A stretch of 36,955 nt of DNA, from assembly GCA_964615445.1 (NCBI GenBank), contig CAZTOK010000013.1:1-36955 (forward strand), in the 5' to 3' direction. This document shows, piece after piece, positions 24,052 through 31,969 of this stretch; within the stretch, counting starts at the first letter, position 1, and each line of letters starts with the position of its first letter. The translations under genes were made by a program, and so were the position numbers. The notes beneath the pieces were generated by a model, which saw only the letters and a program-made list of their open reading frames with translations, ran no database searches and had not been told where the DNA came from. The DNA is from JALRBM01 sp964615445 (GTDB lineage Bacteria > Patescibacteriota > Saccharimonadia > Saccharimonadales > Saccharimonadaceae).

Positions 24052-24402
24052 TTACTCCTCTACTTTAGTTTCGTCGTTTGCGGCGCGTGACTTCGCTTCT
24101 TCAAGAGCTTTTCGGCCCTTCTCGTCTACCTTTACTAGCAAGTAGCGCAACACTTCATCAGTGATATTCAGTGTGTTGCTCATTTTCAGCGGTGCATCTG
24201 CTGGAAGCTTTACGTCCATGTATACATACACAGCAAAATCTTCGCGATTAATTTTGTATGCTAGTTTTTTCTTACCCCAATTGTCTTCTCGAGTAATTTC
24301 GCCACCAGCGCTTTTTACGATATTGCGCACTTTGGTGAGTGCAGTCTCAAGATCGCTCTCGAGATCAGGGTGAATAAGAACGGTAAGTTCATACTCCTTC
24401 AT
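24052..24402 (-). CDS. rpsF: 30S ribosomal protein S6
   Basis: The 116-aa protein has the typical S6 start (KEYELTVLIHPDLE), the GGEITREDNWGKKKLAYKI block and an acidic Glu/Ala/Lys-rich tail. AAAGGAGG precedes the ATG. It heads the rpsF-ssb-rpsR-efp-tlyA unit; its leader carries a hairpin and a TATAAT box. Confidence 0.97.
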   Translation of the reverse strand: MKEYELTVLIHPDLESDLETALTKVRNIVKSAGGEITREDNWGKKKLAYKINREDFAVYVYMDVKLPADAPLKMSNTLNITDEVLRYLLVKVDEKGRKALEEAKSRAANDETKVEE

Positions 24403-24432
24403 GAGTGTTCCTCCTTTGGAATCCTTATGGAT

Positions 24433-24476
24433 GCTTGTACTTCAATACAAGCTGAGTTTATAACAGAGTTATTATA
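24433..24476 (-). promoter_or_regulatory. rpsF promoter box and leader hairpin
   Basis: TATAAT (24471-24476, minus strand) is followed in the leader by a 7-bp hairpin (GCTTGTA/TACAAGC, 24433-24452) and a small ATCC-ATAA-GGAT stem just before the Shine-Dalgarno. S6:S18 often autoregulates through this leader, but the CCG-containing bulge of the known motif is not visible, so autoregulation is only possible. Confidence 0.4.
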
Positions 24477-24496
24477 CTAAAAAGTTAACAAAAAAG

Positions 24497-25015
24497 CTAG
24501 AGGCACGACGTGAGGCTGTTAGGAATCTGCTGGCTATTATCGGGCGAATAGCTATTAAATACTAACGGACGTTGATATACGCCAATAACATCCTTGGTAC
24601 AACTTCCGCTACCACTTTCATTTTCATTTTCATCAATGAAGTATGGACGGTTCCAGGGATCGACAAGTCCGTTTACATTAACACCACTTGCTGTACTAAT
24701 TGCACTGAGTGCACTGATGTATGCAACCCAGCAGCTATCTGTTTTTGCAAGAGCCGCGAGGTCTGTTCCGCTAGCTTTTTGTGTACACGGCCATGCGGTG
24801 CTCGTACTTCCTGTAATGTCATATAGCGTTTTATTTTGCTGAGTACGTGCCACGCGAATAGCGTCATTCAGCTGCGAAAGATCGTTTTGAATTTTACTTT
24901 GACGTGCTTTATCTTGACTGCCACTATATGAAACGAGAACGATCGTAGCAAGAATACCAATAATCGTAATAACGAGCAACAATTCAACAATCGTAAATCC
25001 CCACCGCTTCTTCAT
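24497..25015 (-). CDS. Second type IV pilin, outside the main pilus locus
   Basis: The 172-aa prepilin has a six-residue leader MKKRWG, cleavage before FTIVELLLVITIIGILATIVLVSY and Glu at +5. The mature domain has four Cys (near 77, 93, 138 and 171) and a WNRPYFIDEN motif common in pseudopilins. It lies 18 bp after ftsK but has its own extended -10 box that ends 7 nt before the ATG, predicting a leaderless mRNA. It may be an alternative pilin for a different task such as DNA uptake. The pilin identity is firm; the task is unknown. Confidence 0.85.
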   Translation of the reverse strand: MKKRWGFTIVELLLVITIIGILATIVLVSYSGSQDKARQSKIQNDLSQLNDAIRVARTQQNKTLYDITGSTSTAWPCTQKASGTDLAALAKTDSCWVAYISALSAISTASGVNVNGLVDPWNRPYFIDENENESGSGSCTKDVIGVYQRPLVFNSYSPDNSQQIPNSLTSCL

Positions 25016-25022
25016 AATAGGT

Positions 25023-25031
25023 AGTATACCA
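25023..25031 (-). promoter_or_regulatory. Extended -10 promoter of the second pilin
   Basis: TGGTATACT on the minus strand ends 7 nt before the ATG at 25015. A TTGGCA with a long 19-bp spacer may serve as -35. It sits in the 18-bp gap behind ftsK. Confidence 0.5.
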
Positions 25032-25033
25032 AA

Positions 25034-27268
25034 CTACACGTCTGCGCTGCCAATTTCATCGAGGCTATTTATAAGTACATCGCGTGGGCGAGCACCGTCG
25101 GCTGGACCAATAATTCCCTGTTCTTCCATTTCTTCGATAATACGCGCGGCACGAGCATAGCCCACGCGGAGACGACGCTGCAATAAACTTGTACTTGCTT
25201 TGCGGCTTTCAACTACCACGCGAACAGCATCTTTAAACATATCGTCACCGCCACTGCCACCGTCAAAGTCCATCACTACGCCGCCTTTGCCGTTAAGCTG
25301 AACAGGTTGAGAGACAATCTCATCGTTATATTGCGGCGCTGATTGCATGCGCAGATGATCGGTAATCTTTACTACTTCTTCATCCATCACCCAGGCACCT
25401 TGAATACGTTTTGGCTTACTCATACTTGGCGTGAGCATAAGCATATCACCTTGGCCAAGTAACTTCTCAGCACCTACTTGGTCGAGAATGGTACGGCTAT
25501 CAATTTGGCTAGCGACCGTAAAGGCAATACGTGCCGGTACGTTGGCTTTAATAAGGCCAGTGATAACATCAACACTTGGACGCTGCGTAGCAAGTACTAA
25601 GTGAATACCAACAGCACGGGCTTTTTGTGCTAAACGGACAATTAATGCTTCAACGTCACGAGCCGCTACCATCATAAGGTCGGCAAGCTCATCAATAACA
25701 ATCACGATATACGGCATCGCCCCGTCATCAACTTGCTGCGAGTTGCCATCTTCATCTTCAACCGACAGTTTTTTATTGCCAGATTGGATTTTTTGATTGT
25801 AGCTTTTGATGTCACGAATCTTTTCTTCCGCAAGGAGTTTGTAGCGACGCTCCATCTCATTAACAGCCCATTTGAGTGCACTAATTGTCTTTTCAGGCTC
25901 AGTAATAACAGGGGTGAGTAGGTGTGGAATATCTTCGTAAGGTGCCATTTCCACTTGCTTTGGGTCGACCAGAATTAGCTTCATATCGCTTGGACTGTTG
26001 CGGTAAAGAAGGCTCGTGAGCAGTGTATTGATCATGACTGACTTACCGCTACCGGTTTGACCGGCAATAAGAAGATGGGGCATTTTATTCAGCTCGCCTA
26101 CTACTGCTTCGCCAGAGATATCTTTACCAATAGCAAAACTAAGTGGCTCATGAGCATTTTTCCACTGTTTTGCCGTAAGGATACCGTACAAACGAACGTC
26201 TGCGGCTTTTCGGTTTGGCACCTCAATACCCACGGCACGCTGGCCAGGAATGGGTGCTTCAATACGAAGGCTTTGAGCAGCAAGATTGAGTGCAATGTTG
26301 GTTTCAAGTGCAGTAATGCGCGTCAGTTTTACGCCACTTGGTGGCTTAAGAGTGTACTGCGTGACTTTCGGCCCGATGTTTGCACCCTCCATTTCAACAT
26401 CGATGTTAAATTCTGCTAACGTATCGCGAATAGTCTGGGCGTTTTGTTGTACATCACCAGCATCGGCTGGAGATTGCTTTTTCTCGAGTAAATCAACGCT
26501 TGGTGCCTCCCAGTTGGGGTCGCTTACGGCTACAAGCGCCGCCTGTTCTTCGGCCGCTTTATCTTGTTTTACACTACCGCGCAAACTGGAGAGGTGCGAG
26601 GTTTTTTTATCTTTCATTTCTTCTTGATCAAGTGTTGGCACACCGGCATTAAGCTTAAGCTCGCCAATCGTTTGACGGCGTGGCGCATCAGCCAGCGCTG
26701 CTTGCTTCATTACCTTGACGTTTTCTTCTTGCTCGCCGATTTCACGACGAGAAAGTTCCCAAATCTTTTTAATCACAGTAAACGGTGAAATGCGCAGGAC
26801 AAATAATGCCGTAATGATGATTAGCAAAATATAAATAAACGCTGCCACTCCCGAATTTACAAGCGCTAGGATAACATGGTTAACACCATCGCCTACAATA
26901 CCACCCGTTGTTTTGCCTGTATCGTTAGTCATTAAGCCAAACAGTCCAGCCACCCATACAATCAGAAGTGCGGTAGCAAACTTTACAATAAACGATAGCT
27001 TATTCTCTTCGGCACGAAAGATTTCAACGGCAATGTAGACAAATAGTATTGGGACAACGTAGACACCATATCCAATTGCACTAAGCGCCGCCTTATGAAG
27101 CCACTCGAGTACTGGTCCACCAGCGCCAAACCATGCCACAACGAACAAAATAGAAATCGCAACTAGAAGTACCGCCCCTACCTGAGCCCAAAAACCTGTA
27201 GGCAAACTATGTGTTGGCGTAGCTGATTTTTTCCCTTTGCCGCGTGCAGATGTTTTTCTTTTAGCCAT
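25034..27268 (-). CDS. ftsK: FtsK/SpoIIIE-type DNA translocase
   Basis: The 744-aa septal DNA pump clears the chromosome from the division site and can activate Xer recombination. Four membrane helices lie in the N-terminal 160 residues, followed by a charged linker (to about 280), the alpha/beta motor and a gamma winged helix (about 676-735). Walker A is GQTGSGKS (403-410) and Walker B VIVIDELAD (522-530); ATQRPSVDVITGLIKAN is the family signature. Its presence alongside the Xer protein at 3506 fits a normal dimer-resolution pathway. A consensus-like promoter lies about 40 nt upstream. Confidence 0.96.
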   Translation of the reverse strand: MAKRKTSARGKGKKSATPTHSLPTGFWAQVGAVLLVAISILFVVAWFGAGGPVLEWLHKAALSAIGYGVYVVPILFVYIAVEIFRAEENKLSFIVKFATALLIVWVAGLFGLMTNDTGKTTGGIVGDGVNHVILALVNSGVAAFIYILLIIITALFVLRISPFTVIKKIWELSRREIGEQEENVKVMKQAALADAPRRQTIGELKLNAGVPTLDQEEMKDKKTSHLSSLRGSVKQDKAAEEQAALVAVSDPNWEAPSVDLLEKKQSPADAGDVQQNAQTIRDTLAEFNIDVEMEGANIGPKVTQYTLKPPSGVKLTRITALETNIALNLAAQSLRIEAPIPGQRAVGIEVPNRKAADVRLYGILTAKQWKNAHEPLSFAIGKDISGEAVVGELNKMPHLLIAGQTGSGKSVMINTLLTSLLYRNSPSDMKLILVDPKQVEMAPYEDIPHLLTPVITEPEKTISALKWAVNEMERRYKLLAEEKIRDIKSYNQKIQSGNKKLSVEDEDGNSQQVDDGAMPYIVIVIDELADLMMVAARDVEALIVRLAQKARAVGIHLVLATQRPSVDVITGLIKANVPARIAFTVASQIDSRTILDQVGAEKLLGQGDMLMLTPSMSKPKRIQGAWVMDEEVVKITDHLRMQSAPQYNDEIVSQPVQLNGKGGVVMDFDGGSGGDDMFKDAVRVVVESRKASTSLLQRRLRVGYARAARIIEEMEEQGIIGPADGARPRDVLINSLDEIGSADV

Positions 27269-27313
27269 ATCTGTTCTTTATTATACCGGTTTTGCTTTTA
27301 GATGATAGAATAT

Positions 27314-27342
27314 ATTATAGCAAAAATTACTACAATTTGCAA
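27314..27342 (-). promoter_or_regulatory. Promoter of ftsK
   Basis: TTGCAA (27337-27342), a 17-bp spacer ending in TGC, and TATAAT (27314-27319) on the minus strand. A second TATAAT at 27280-27285 lies 11 nt before the ATG and could give a shorter transcript. Confidence 0.72.
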
Positions 27343-27360
27343 CTATATGGAAAGAGAATA

Positions 27361-27406
27361 GCCCGGGATCGTCCCGGGCGCCGATTCGCTAAGAGAGGTA
27401 GCGAAT
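27361..27406 (-). terminator. Tandem hairpins after the GC-rich gene at 27421
   Basis: The first hairpin after the stop is ATTCGCTA/TAGCGAAT (27384-27406). The second is the very stable GCCCGGGA-TCG-TCCCGGGC (27361-27379), followed on the minus strand by a pyrimidine-rich stretch. An alternative AGAGGT/ACCTCT pairing overlaps the first, so folding could switch. Confidence 0.65.
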
Positions 27407-27420
27407 AACCTCTTACTATC

Positions 27421-27918
27421 CTAGAGAAGCTCGAGCATAATATCGGCGTCTTTCCCTAGAAGTTCACGGAGTCGCCTCCATCCTTCCCCGGTTTTAGTGA
27501 CGCCATTCTCATACGGCAACTGCAGTGCCGCGAGAAGTGCGGCTCGTCGTCGCGCTGACGAGTTGCAACTCTGCTTGAGCGGGAGAGGTCGCCACACCCC
27601 ACTATTCCCTAGTCTTGCCCAGGCACGATTTGCCGACTCACTAGTCGGCTTCATGTCGAGTGACAATTGACATTCGACAAGGAAGAGCGTGAGCCTTGCA
27701 AGCTGATCGGTCGAACCGATGAAGCGATACTGGTCTGTTTGGCCCCATTTATAAACAGTGACCGCCAAACTCTGTCGCAGCATTACCTCCAGAAACTCGA
27801 AGGTGTCAGCTTGCCACGCAAATGTTTTGAGCCACTTGAGGATATCCCCCTCTCGATGAGTAAAAGATGCGTCGTGCATAACAGGACGTACCATGAGATA
27901 GTCCGCACGGACAGACAC
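27421..27918 (-). CDS. Unrecognised GC-rich gene with its own regulated-looking promoter
   Basis: The 165-aa protein has no membrane segment and no family I recognise. It contains a Trp-rich front half (ILKWLKTFAWQADTFEF) and a basic helical back half (ARRRAALLAAL, GWRRLRELLG). The open frame extends to 28164, but that would overlap rnj and its terminator. GTG 27918 has AGAAGGAG with 5-nt spacing and begins downstream of a perfect promoter, so I use it. A 60-base sample (27541-27600) counts 40 G+C (67%) against about 40% in pnp, suggesting foreign origin or a distinct gene class. Confidence 0.65.
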   Translation of the reverse strand: MSVRADYLMVRPVMHDASFTHREGDILKWLKTFAWQADTFEFLEVMLRQSLAVTVYKWGQTDQYRFIGSTDQLARLTLFLVECQLSLDMKPTSESANRAWARLGNSGVWRPLPLKQSCNSSARRRAALLAALQLPYENGVTKTGEGWRRLRELLGKDADIMLELL

Positions 27919-27938
27919 TACAACTCCTTCTTGTCGGC

Positions 27939-27974
27939 ATATACATATATAGTATGTATATCCTATTTTGTCAA
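27939..27974 (-). promoter_or_regulatory. Consensus promoter with a palindrome over the -10 box
   Basis: On the minus strand TTGACA (27969-27974) is 17 bp from TATATA (27946-27951). A perfect 9-bp inverted repeat, ATATACATA (27939-27947) and TATGTATAT (27953-27961) with a 5-nt spacer, covers the -10 box. This is the expected geometry of a repressor operator controlling the gene at 27421. Confidence 0.65.
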
Positions 27975-27982
27975 TGACACAT

Positions 27983-28008
27983 AAAAAGCTCCGCCGAGGG
28001 AGCTTTTT
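27983..28008 (-). terminator. Rho-independent terminator of rnj
   Basis: The 10-bp stem AAAAAGCTCC/GGAGCTTTTT has a 6-nt loop and ends in a T-run in the direction of transcription, directly after the rnj stop codon. Confidence 0.85.
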
Positions 28009-28009
28009 A

Positions 28010-30124
28010 CTAATAAGCGCGAGTGTCCTCTCGCCTACGAGGTTCAACCACTTCTGTATCTGGTACTTGAGGAGAGGGGAAGACCTTTTGTTTTGGGCGA
28101 AAGTTTTGCTGACGAGGCACGTTTTGCATGTCACTCTCAGGACGAGACTGACCACCAATTTCATTAATTACTGGAATTACAATTGGGGTACGCCGTGTTT
28201 GATCGTAGAGAATATGCGTGATTTCGTCTTTTAACTCTTTTTTAATCACATCAAGGTCAACACGCTTGCCACCAAAACTGCGGGCGACTTTTTGTTTGAG
28301 ATACTGTCGGATCGTTCCCATAAGCTCCTCGCTATCACGAAGATAGATAAATCCACGAGAAATGATGTCGGGACTGGTCATTAAACGGCCGCTGCCACGG
28401 GCAACCGTTAATACCACGACAAACATACCTTCGCTTGCCATATGAATACGATCTTTCAGCACTACCTCTGACACAACAGCACCACTATCGTCGTACATTA
28501 TACCGCCAACTGGGATTCGACCGGCTTTCTTAGCACCATTACCATCAATTTCAATGACATCACCGCTATCACAGACAAAAATGTTTTCGCGCGGAATGGC
28601 CGCTTCTTTTTCGGCAAGTTCGGCATTATGGTGGAGCATATGGAATTCACCATGAATTGGCATGTAATAGGTCGGATGAAGTGCGTTGATAAGCTTCACG
28701 TGATCGTCATAATAGCCATGCCCCGAAAGATGAAGCGGGCCAATCCCAGTAAGGTGCGACTTGCCATTTTGGATCACTTCACTTCCTTCGCGCATCAGGC
28801 CATCAACTGTCCGCACGACGTATTTTTCATTACCCGGAATTGGGTTTGAGCTAAACACGATAACATCGGAATTTTTGATCTTGATAAATTTATGCGCCCC
28901 TGAGGCCATACGGTTAAGTACGGCGTTAAACTCGCCCTGACTTCCAGTACAAACGATGGTTACTTTGCCATCGGGTAGCTTAACAGCATCTTCCATTTTT
29001 ACCACAACGTCTTTTGGAATTTTAATGGCACCGGCACGAAGCGCCACCTCGAGGTTTTGAATCATACTAAAACCAGCGAACGCCACTTTGCGGTCGAATT
29101 TTTTGGCTTCTTCGAGAATTACCTGCATACGATGGATTTGACTACTAAAACAGCTAAGGATAAGACGGCTGTTTGGATACTTTTGCATAACCTCCCCCAT
29201 ACTATGCTGGATGTCGAACTCGCCGTGCGTATGTGTGCCTTCTGATTCACAGTTAGTGCTTTCGTTCATAAGCATTAAAATGCCTTCTTTGGTGGCGATT
29301 TCAGTAAGACGCTCGAGATCGAATTTCCGGCCGTCTACTGGATTTTCTTCAAATCGCCAGTCGCCAGTGTCGATAAGTACGCCAAGAGGTGTACGGATAA
29401 CAACAGCTGTCGCATCTGGAATAGAGTGATTTACACGGACAAGCTCTACCGAGAAGCTATCACCCAGTTGCACGCGCTCGTGCAACTCAGGATTAAGCTC
29501 TTGGTAGGTTGGTTCGAAGCCACTTGTAGCCTCATCCATAGTGCGCTGAATCATACCAAGTGTAAATTTACTAGCATAGACAGTTGCCGGAATACGGTGA
29601 ATGAGATGACGAAACGCACCGATGTGATCGAGGTGGCCGTGAGTAAAAATGTGGCCACGAATTTTGTGCTTATTCTCTTCAAGATAGGTAATATCAGGAG
29701 TGATGTAGTTAATACCTGGGTAATCTGCACCCGGGAACAAAAAGCCCATGTCTATCACAATGATGTCGTTGTCGTATTCAATCGCCATCATGTTTTTACC
29801 AATACCCATTTCACCAAGGCCACCGATTGGCATCACCTTAAGCGTAGGACGTGGTGATTTGGGCCGCTTTGGCTGATCGGCCAAACTGAACTGACGGCCA
29901 CTATAGCCATTATAAATAGATTTATTTACAGGAATATTCACCATGTGCTGCGATGCACGAAGGTTTACATTTTCACTGGTGCGACGCTGCGCGCGAAACA
30001 CCTCTCCTTTTCGGGTGGTTGTATTATTTAATACCGTGTTGTTTGATTTTTGCCGCGGCTGATTTTGCTGCGGACGTTTTGATTTATCGTCGCCCTGAGG
30101 CGTCGCGAGTCGTCGTTGACCCAT
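28010..30124 (-). CDS. rnj: Ribonuclease J
   Basis: The 704-aa metallo-beta-lactamase/beta-CASP nuclease has endo- and 5'-exonuclease activity in mRNA decay and rRNA maturation. The zinc motif HGHLDH is at 162-167 (THGHLDHIGAF); the beta-CASP region and a C-terminal domain follow. It is about 150 residues longer than the usual 550: an N-terminal extension of about 90 residues rich in Gln, Asn, Arg and Lys, predicted disordered, and a Pro/Arg/Gln-rich tail. The extensions may bind RNA or degradosome partners. The nearest AAGGAG lies 12 nt before the ATG, rather far, so the exact start is less sure. PNPase, a frequent functional partner, is encoded 5 kb away. Confidence 0.93.
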   Translation of the reverse strand: MGQRRLATPQGDDKSKRPQQNQPRQKSNNTVLNNTTTRKGEVFRAQRRTSENVNLRASQHMVNIPVNKSIYNGYSGRQFSLADQPKRPKSPRPTLKVMPIGGLGEMGIGKNMMAIEYDNDIIVIDMGFLFPGADYPGINYITPDITYLEENKHKIRGHIFTHGHLDHIGAFRHLIHRIPATVYASKFTLGMIQRTMDEATSGFEPTYQELNPELHERVQLGDSFSVELVRVNHSIPDATAVVIRTPLGVLIDTGDWRFEENPVDGRKFDLERLTEIATKEGILMLMNESTNCESEGTHTHGEFDIQHSMGEVMQKYPNSRLILSCFSSQIHRMQVILEEAKKFDRKVAFAGFSMIQNLEVALRAGAIKIPKDVVVKMEDAVKLPDGKVTIVCTGSQGEFNAVLNRMASGAHKFIKIKNSDVIVFSSNPIPGNEKYVVRTVDGLMREGSEVIQNGKSHLTGIGPLHLSGHGYYDDHVKLINALHPTYYMPIHGEFHMLHHNAELAEKEAAIPRENIFVCDSGDVIEIDGNGAKKAGRIPVGGIMYDDSGAVVSEVVLKDRIHMASEGMFVVVLTVARGSGRLMTSPDIISRGFIYLRDSEELMGTIRQYLKQKVARSFGGKRVDLDVIKKELKDEITHILYDQTRRTPIVIPVINEIGGQSRPESDMQNVPRQQNFRPKQKVFPSPQVPDTEVVEPRRREDTRAY

Positions 30125-30217
30125 AAAAGTATAGTTCTCCTTTGTTACATGAAAATAATGTTAGAAATACGAGTCGAGAGAGGTTTTATAATAAACACCC
30201 TCGTAATCAGTAACACC

Positions 30218-30246
30218 ATTATAGCAAACAGGGGCTTTTTTGGCAA
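30218..30246 (-). promoter_or_regulatory. Promoter of rnj
   Basis: TTGCCA (30241-30246), a 17-bp spacer ending in TGC, and TATAAT (30218-30223) on the minus strand. The roughly 87-nt leader contains complementary segments (ACGAG...CTCGT and GAGG...CCTC) that could fold. Confidence 0.75.
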
Positions 30247-30292
30247 GTTTGTCCCATTGTAACAGATACATGAGCGAAATTTACACATAAAT

Positions 30293-30321
30293 TTGACTTT
30301 ATACTGGATTAGCTATGTAAT
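30293..30321 (+). promoter_or_regulatory. Promoter of the alpha/beta hydrolase gene
   Basis: TTGACT (30293-30298) and TGTAAT (30316-30321) are 17 bp apart, about 37 nt upstream of the chosen ATG. Confidence 0.5.
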
Positions 30322-30358
30322 ACTTATCACACTCCTTCCAACTGAAAGGTGTGAGCAC

Positions 30359-31240
30359 ATGGAGTTTAAGGCCAGATATTTTGCTGCTGGAGCGATCGCT
30401 ATAGCGTTCTGTATGCTAACGGATGGATACATACTTCAGAATATCCAGTCTGAAAATACGACGGTGGTTTCAATACCGTCGCAAGCAGGACATTCGACTG
30501 AAGCTGTCTTTTTCCTTGATGGAGTACAGAGTTCCAGCTCACTTCGAGTCAAAGCCGTTCTGCCAGTCCTTCAACAAAATGGTCGTGATGTATATGCATT
30601 TAACTATGATCAAAACCTCTTTGTAGCTAAAAATGTTATCAGGACTATACTCACCACCGCAAAGCAGTATAAGAAAGTAACACTTATCGGGATATCGATG
30701 GGCGGACTACTTGCCGCCGATACTGTTTTGGAAGCTGAAAAACAGAAGTTGCCAATCGGGTTCCAAGTTATCCTAGTTGGCGCACCAAGCGGCGGCGCAG
30801 ACTTACAGAATAGCAATGCGTCTATATTTGGATGGCTTCCAGTAGGACCCGTCACTAGCGCAGCAATGACTGATTTATTTTGGGCATTCTCGTTCAAGCC
30901 TCCGAGCATGAATAGTATTCAGCCAGGACCGGACACTACCACACTTCAACAAGATTGGGATGTAGCCAGGCACTATCCGCTTAATGGCTGGGCAGGCGAG
31001 ATACATTACATTGTAAATCATCCCGCCTTTACCTCAGGTGCTTTGGCACATATTCCTATGGTATATTTGTCGTGCAAGGACGATGCTATGGTTAAGGCAA
31101 GCTCCTATGATGAATGGTCGAAGTTGGTCGGCGGTTTACTACCCCATATGACGGTGGACTCACCTCACGCAGCGCTGCTTGAGTTTCCCGAAAGATGGCA
31201 AGCCGCATTCAAATGGGCGTTTAGTATTTTACCTCGGTAA
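30359..31240 (+). CDS. Membrane-anchored or secreted alpha/beta hydrolase
   Basis: The 293-aa protein starts MEFKARYF followed by one hydrophobic segment (about 8-27), a signal peptide or anchor. The nucleophile motif GISMGG places Ser113; CKDDAMV offers the catalytic acid near 241-242, and SPHAALL the His near 270, giving a full lipase/esterase-type triad in the expected order. The substrate is unknown; acting outside the membrane, lipid or host-derived esters are possible. The frame opens at TTG 30293 inside the promoter; ATG 30359 has AAGGTG upstream and is preferred. A strong hairpin follows. Confidence 0.78.
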   Translation: MEFKARYFAAGAIAIAFCMLTDGYILQNIQSENTTVVSIPSQAGHSTEAVFFLDGVQSSSSLRVKAVLPVLQQNGRDVYAFNYDQNLFVAKNVIRTILTTAKQYKKVTLIGISMGGLLAADTVLEAEKQKLPIGFQVILVGAPSGGADLQNSNASIFGWLPVGPVTSAAMTDLFWAFSFKPPSMNSIQPGPDTTTLQQDWDVARHYPLNGWAGEIHYIVNHPAFTSGALAHIPMVYLSCKDDAMVKASSYDEWSKLVGGLLPHMTVDSPHAALLEFPERWQAAFKWAFSILPR

Positions 31241-31248
31241 AATACACG

Positions 31249-31280
31249 GGTGGCTCGTCGAGAGTTTTCGGCGAGCCACC
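31249..31280. terminator. Bidirectional hairpin between convergent genes
   Basis: A 9-bp GC-rich stem (GGTGGCTCG/CGAGCCACC) with partial inner pairing sits 8 nt after the hydrolase stop and 5 nt after the end of the convergent glycosylase gene. Confidence 0.72.
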
Positions 31281-31285
31281 AATTA

Positions 31286-31879
31286 CTACTTTTCTGTTTT
31301 TATTTTTTCAATAATTGTCGGCACATTCATAAAATCATCGATCAGCGTTTGACGAAGACTGCCGTTATATAGGGCGGCAGCTGGATGAAATAACGGGATA
31401 ATGACGAGTTTTTCCTTACCAAACGCAATGCGTTTTGGCTGGCCATGAATAGCACTAATACGCAGCCCTGGTAAAAAATATTCCATACTATGACGACCCA
31501 AAGTTATGACTACCTTTGGCTGGATAATCTGCAACTGCTTAAGAAGGTACGGCCAGAACGCCTTTTTTTCATCCGGTTCAGGATCGCGATTATTTGGCGG
31601 ACGATACTTCACAATATTGGTGATATATACGTCACTCCGATGCATGCCTGCCTGAGCAAGCATTTCATTTAAAAACTTCCCCGCAGCACCTACGAAAGGC
31701 AGTCCTTGCTCATCTTCGTTTTTTCCAGGTGCCTCACCTATAAATACAATTTCGGCATTAACATTGCCATCACCCATCACCAAATTTGTAGCTTGAGCAG
31801 CTAGATCGGGACAGATATCTTTATCGATAATTTCTTGTTTTACCCTGTCAAGCAACGCTTGTTTGTCATTCTGTGTCAT
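31286..31879 (-). CDS. Family-4-like uracil-DNA glycosylase without Fe-S cysteines
   Basis: The 197-aa enzyme would excise uracil from DNA. Motif 1 GEAPGKNEDEQGLPFVG (48-64), the TNIVKYRPPNNRDP block (87-100) and motif 3 HPAAAL (His165) are those of thermostable family 4 glycosylases. The four Cys that bind the [4Fe-4S] cluster in that family are not present: only Cys23 remains, the usual KCRPP is KYRPP, and no other Cys exists in the protein. This is therefore a cluster-free derivative or a related subfamily. Length is typical. A TACAGT box lies 8 nt before the ATG, with AAAGG directly in front. Confidence 0.87.
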   Translation of the reverse strand: MTQNDKQALLDRVKQEIIDKDICPDLAAQATNLVMGDGNVNAEIVFIGEAPGKNEDEQGLPFVGAAGKFLNEMLAQAGMHRSDVYITNIVKYRPPNNRDPEPDEKKAFWPYLLKQLQIIQPKVVITLGRHSMEYFLPGLRISAIHGQPKRIAFGKEKLVIIPLFHPAAALYNGSLRQTLIDDFMNVPTIIEKIKTEK

Positions 31880-31887
31880 ACCTTTTT

Positions 31888-31915
31888 ACTGTAACAAGAC
31901 GCGTTTAAAAAGCAA
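31888..31915 (-). promoter_or_regulatory. Promoter of the uracil-DNA glycosylase gene
   Basis: TTGCTT (31910-31915) and TACAGT (31888-31893) on the minus strand are 16 bp apart. The -10 ends 8 nt before the ATG, so the leader would be very short. Confidence 0.5.
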
Positions 31916-31969
31916 TGAATAAACCGTTTTCTAAATCATCCACAATGTGAATTGCTTAGAGAAAAGCTT

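Noticed and set aside
27919..28164. N-terminal extension of the 27421 gene up to 28164
   Set aside because: It would run through the rnj terminator and the consensus promoter and overlap rnj; GTG 27918 has an ideal ribosome binding site.
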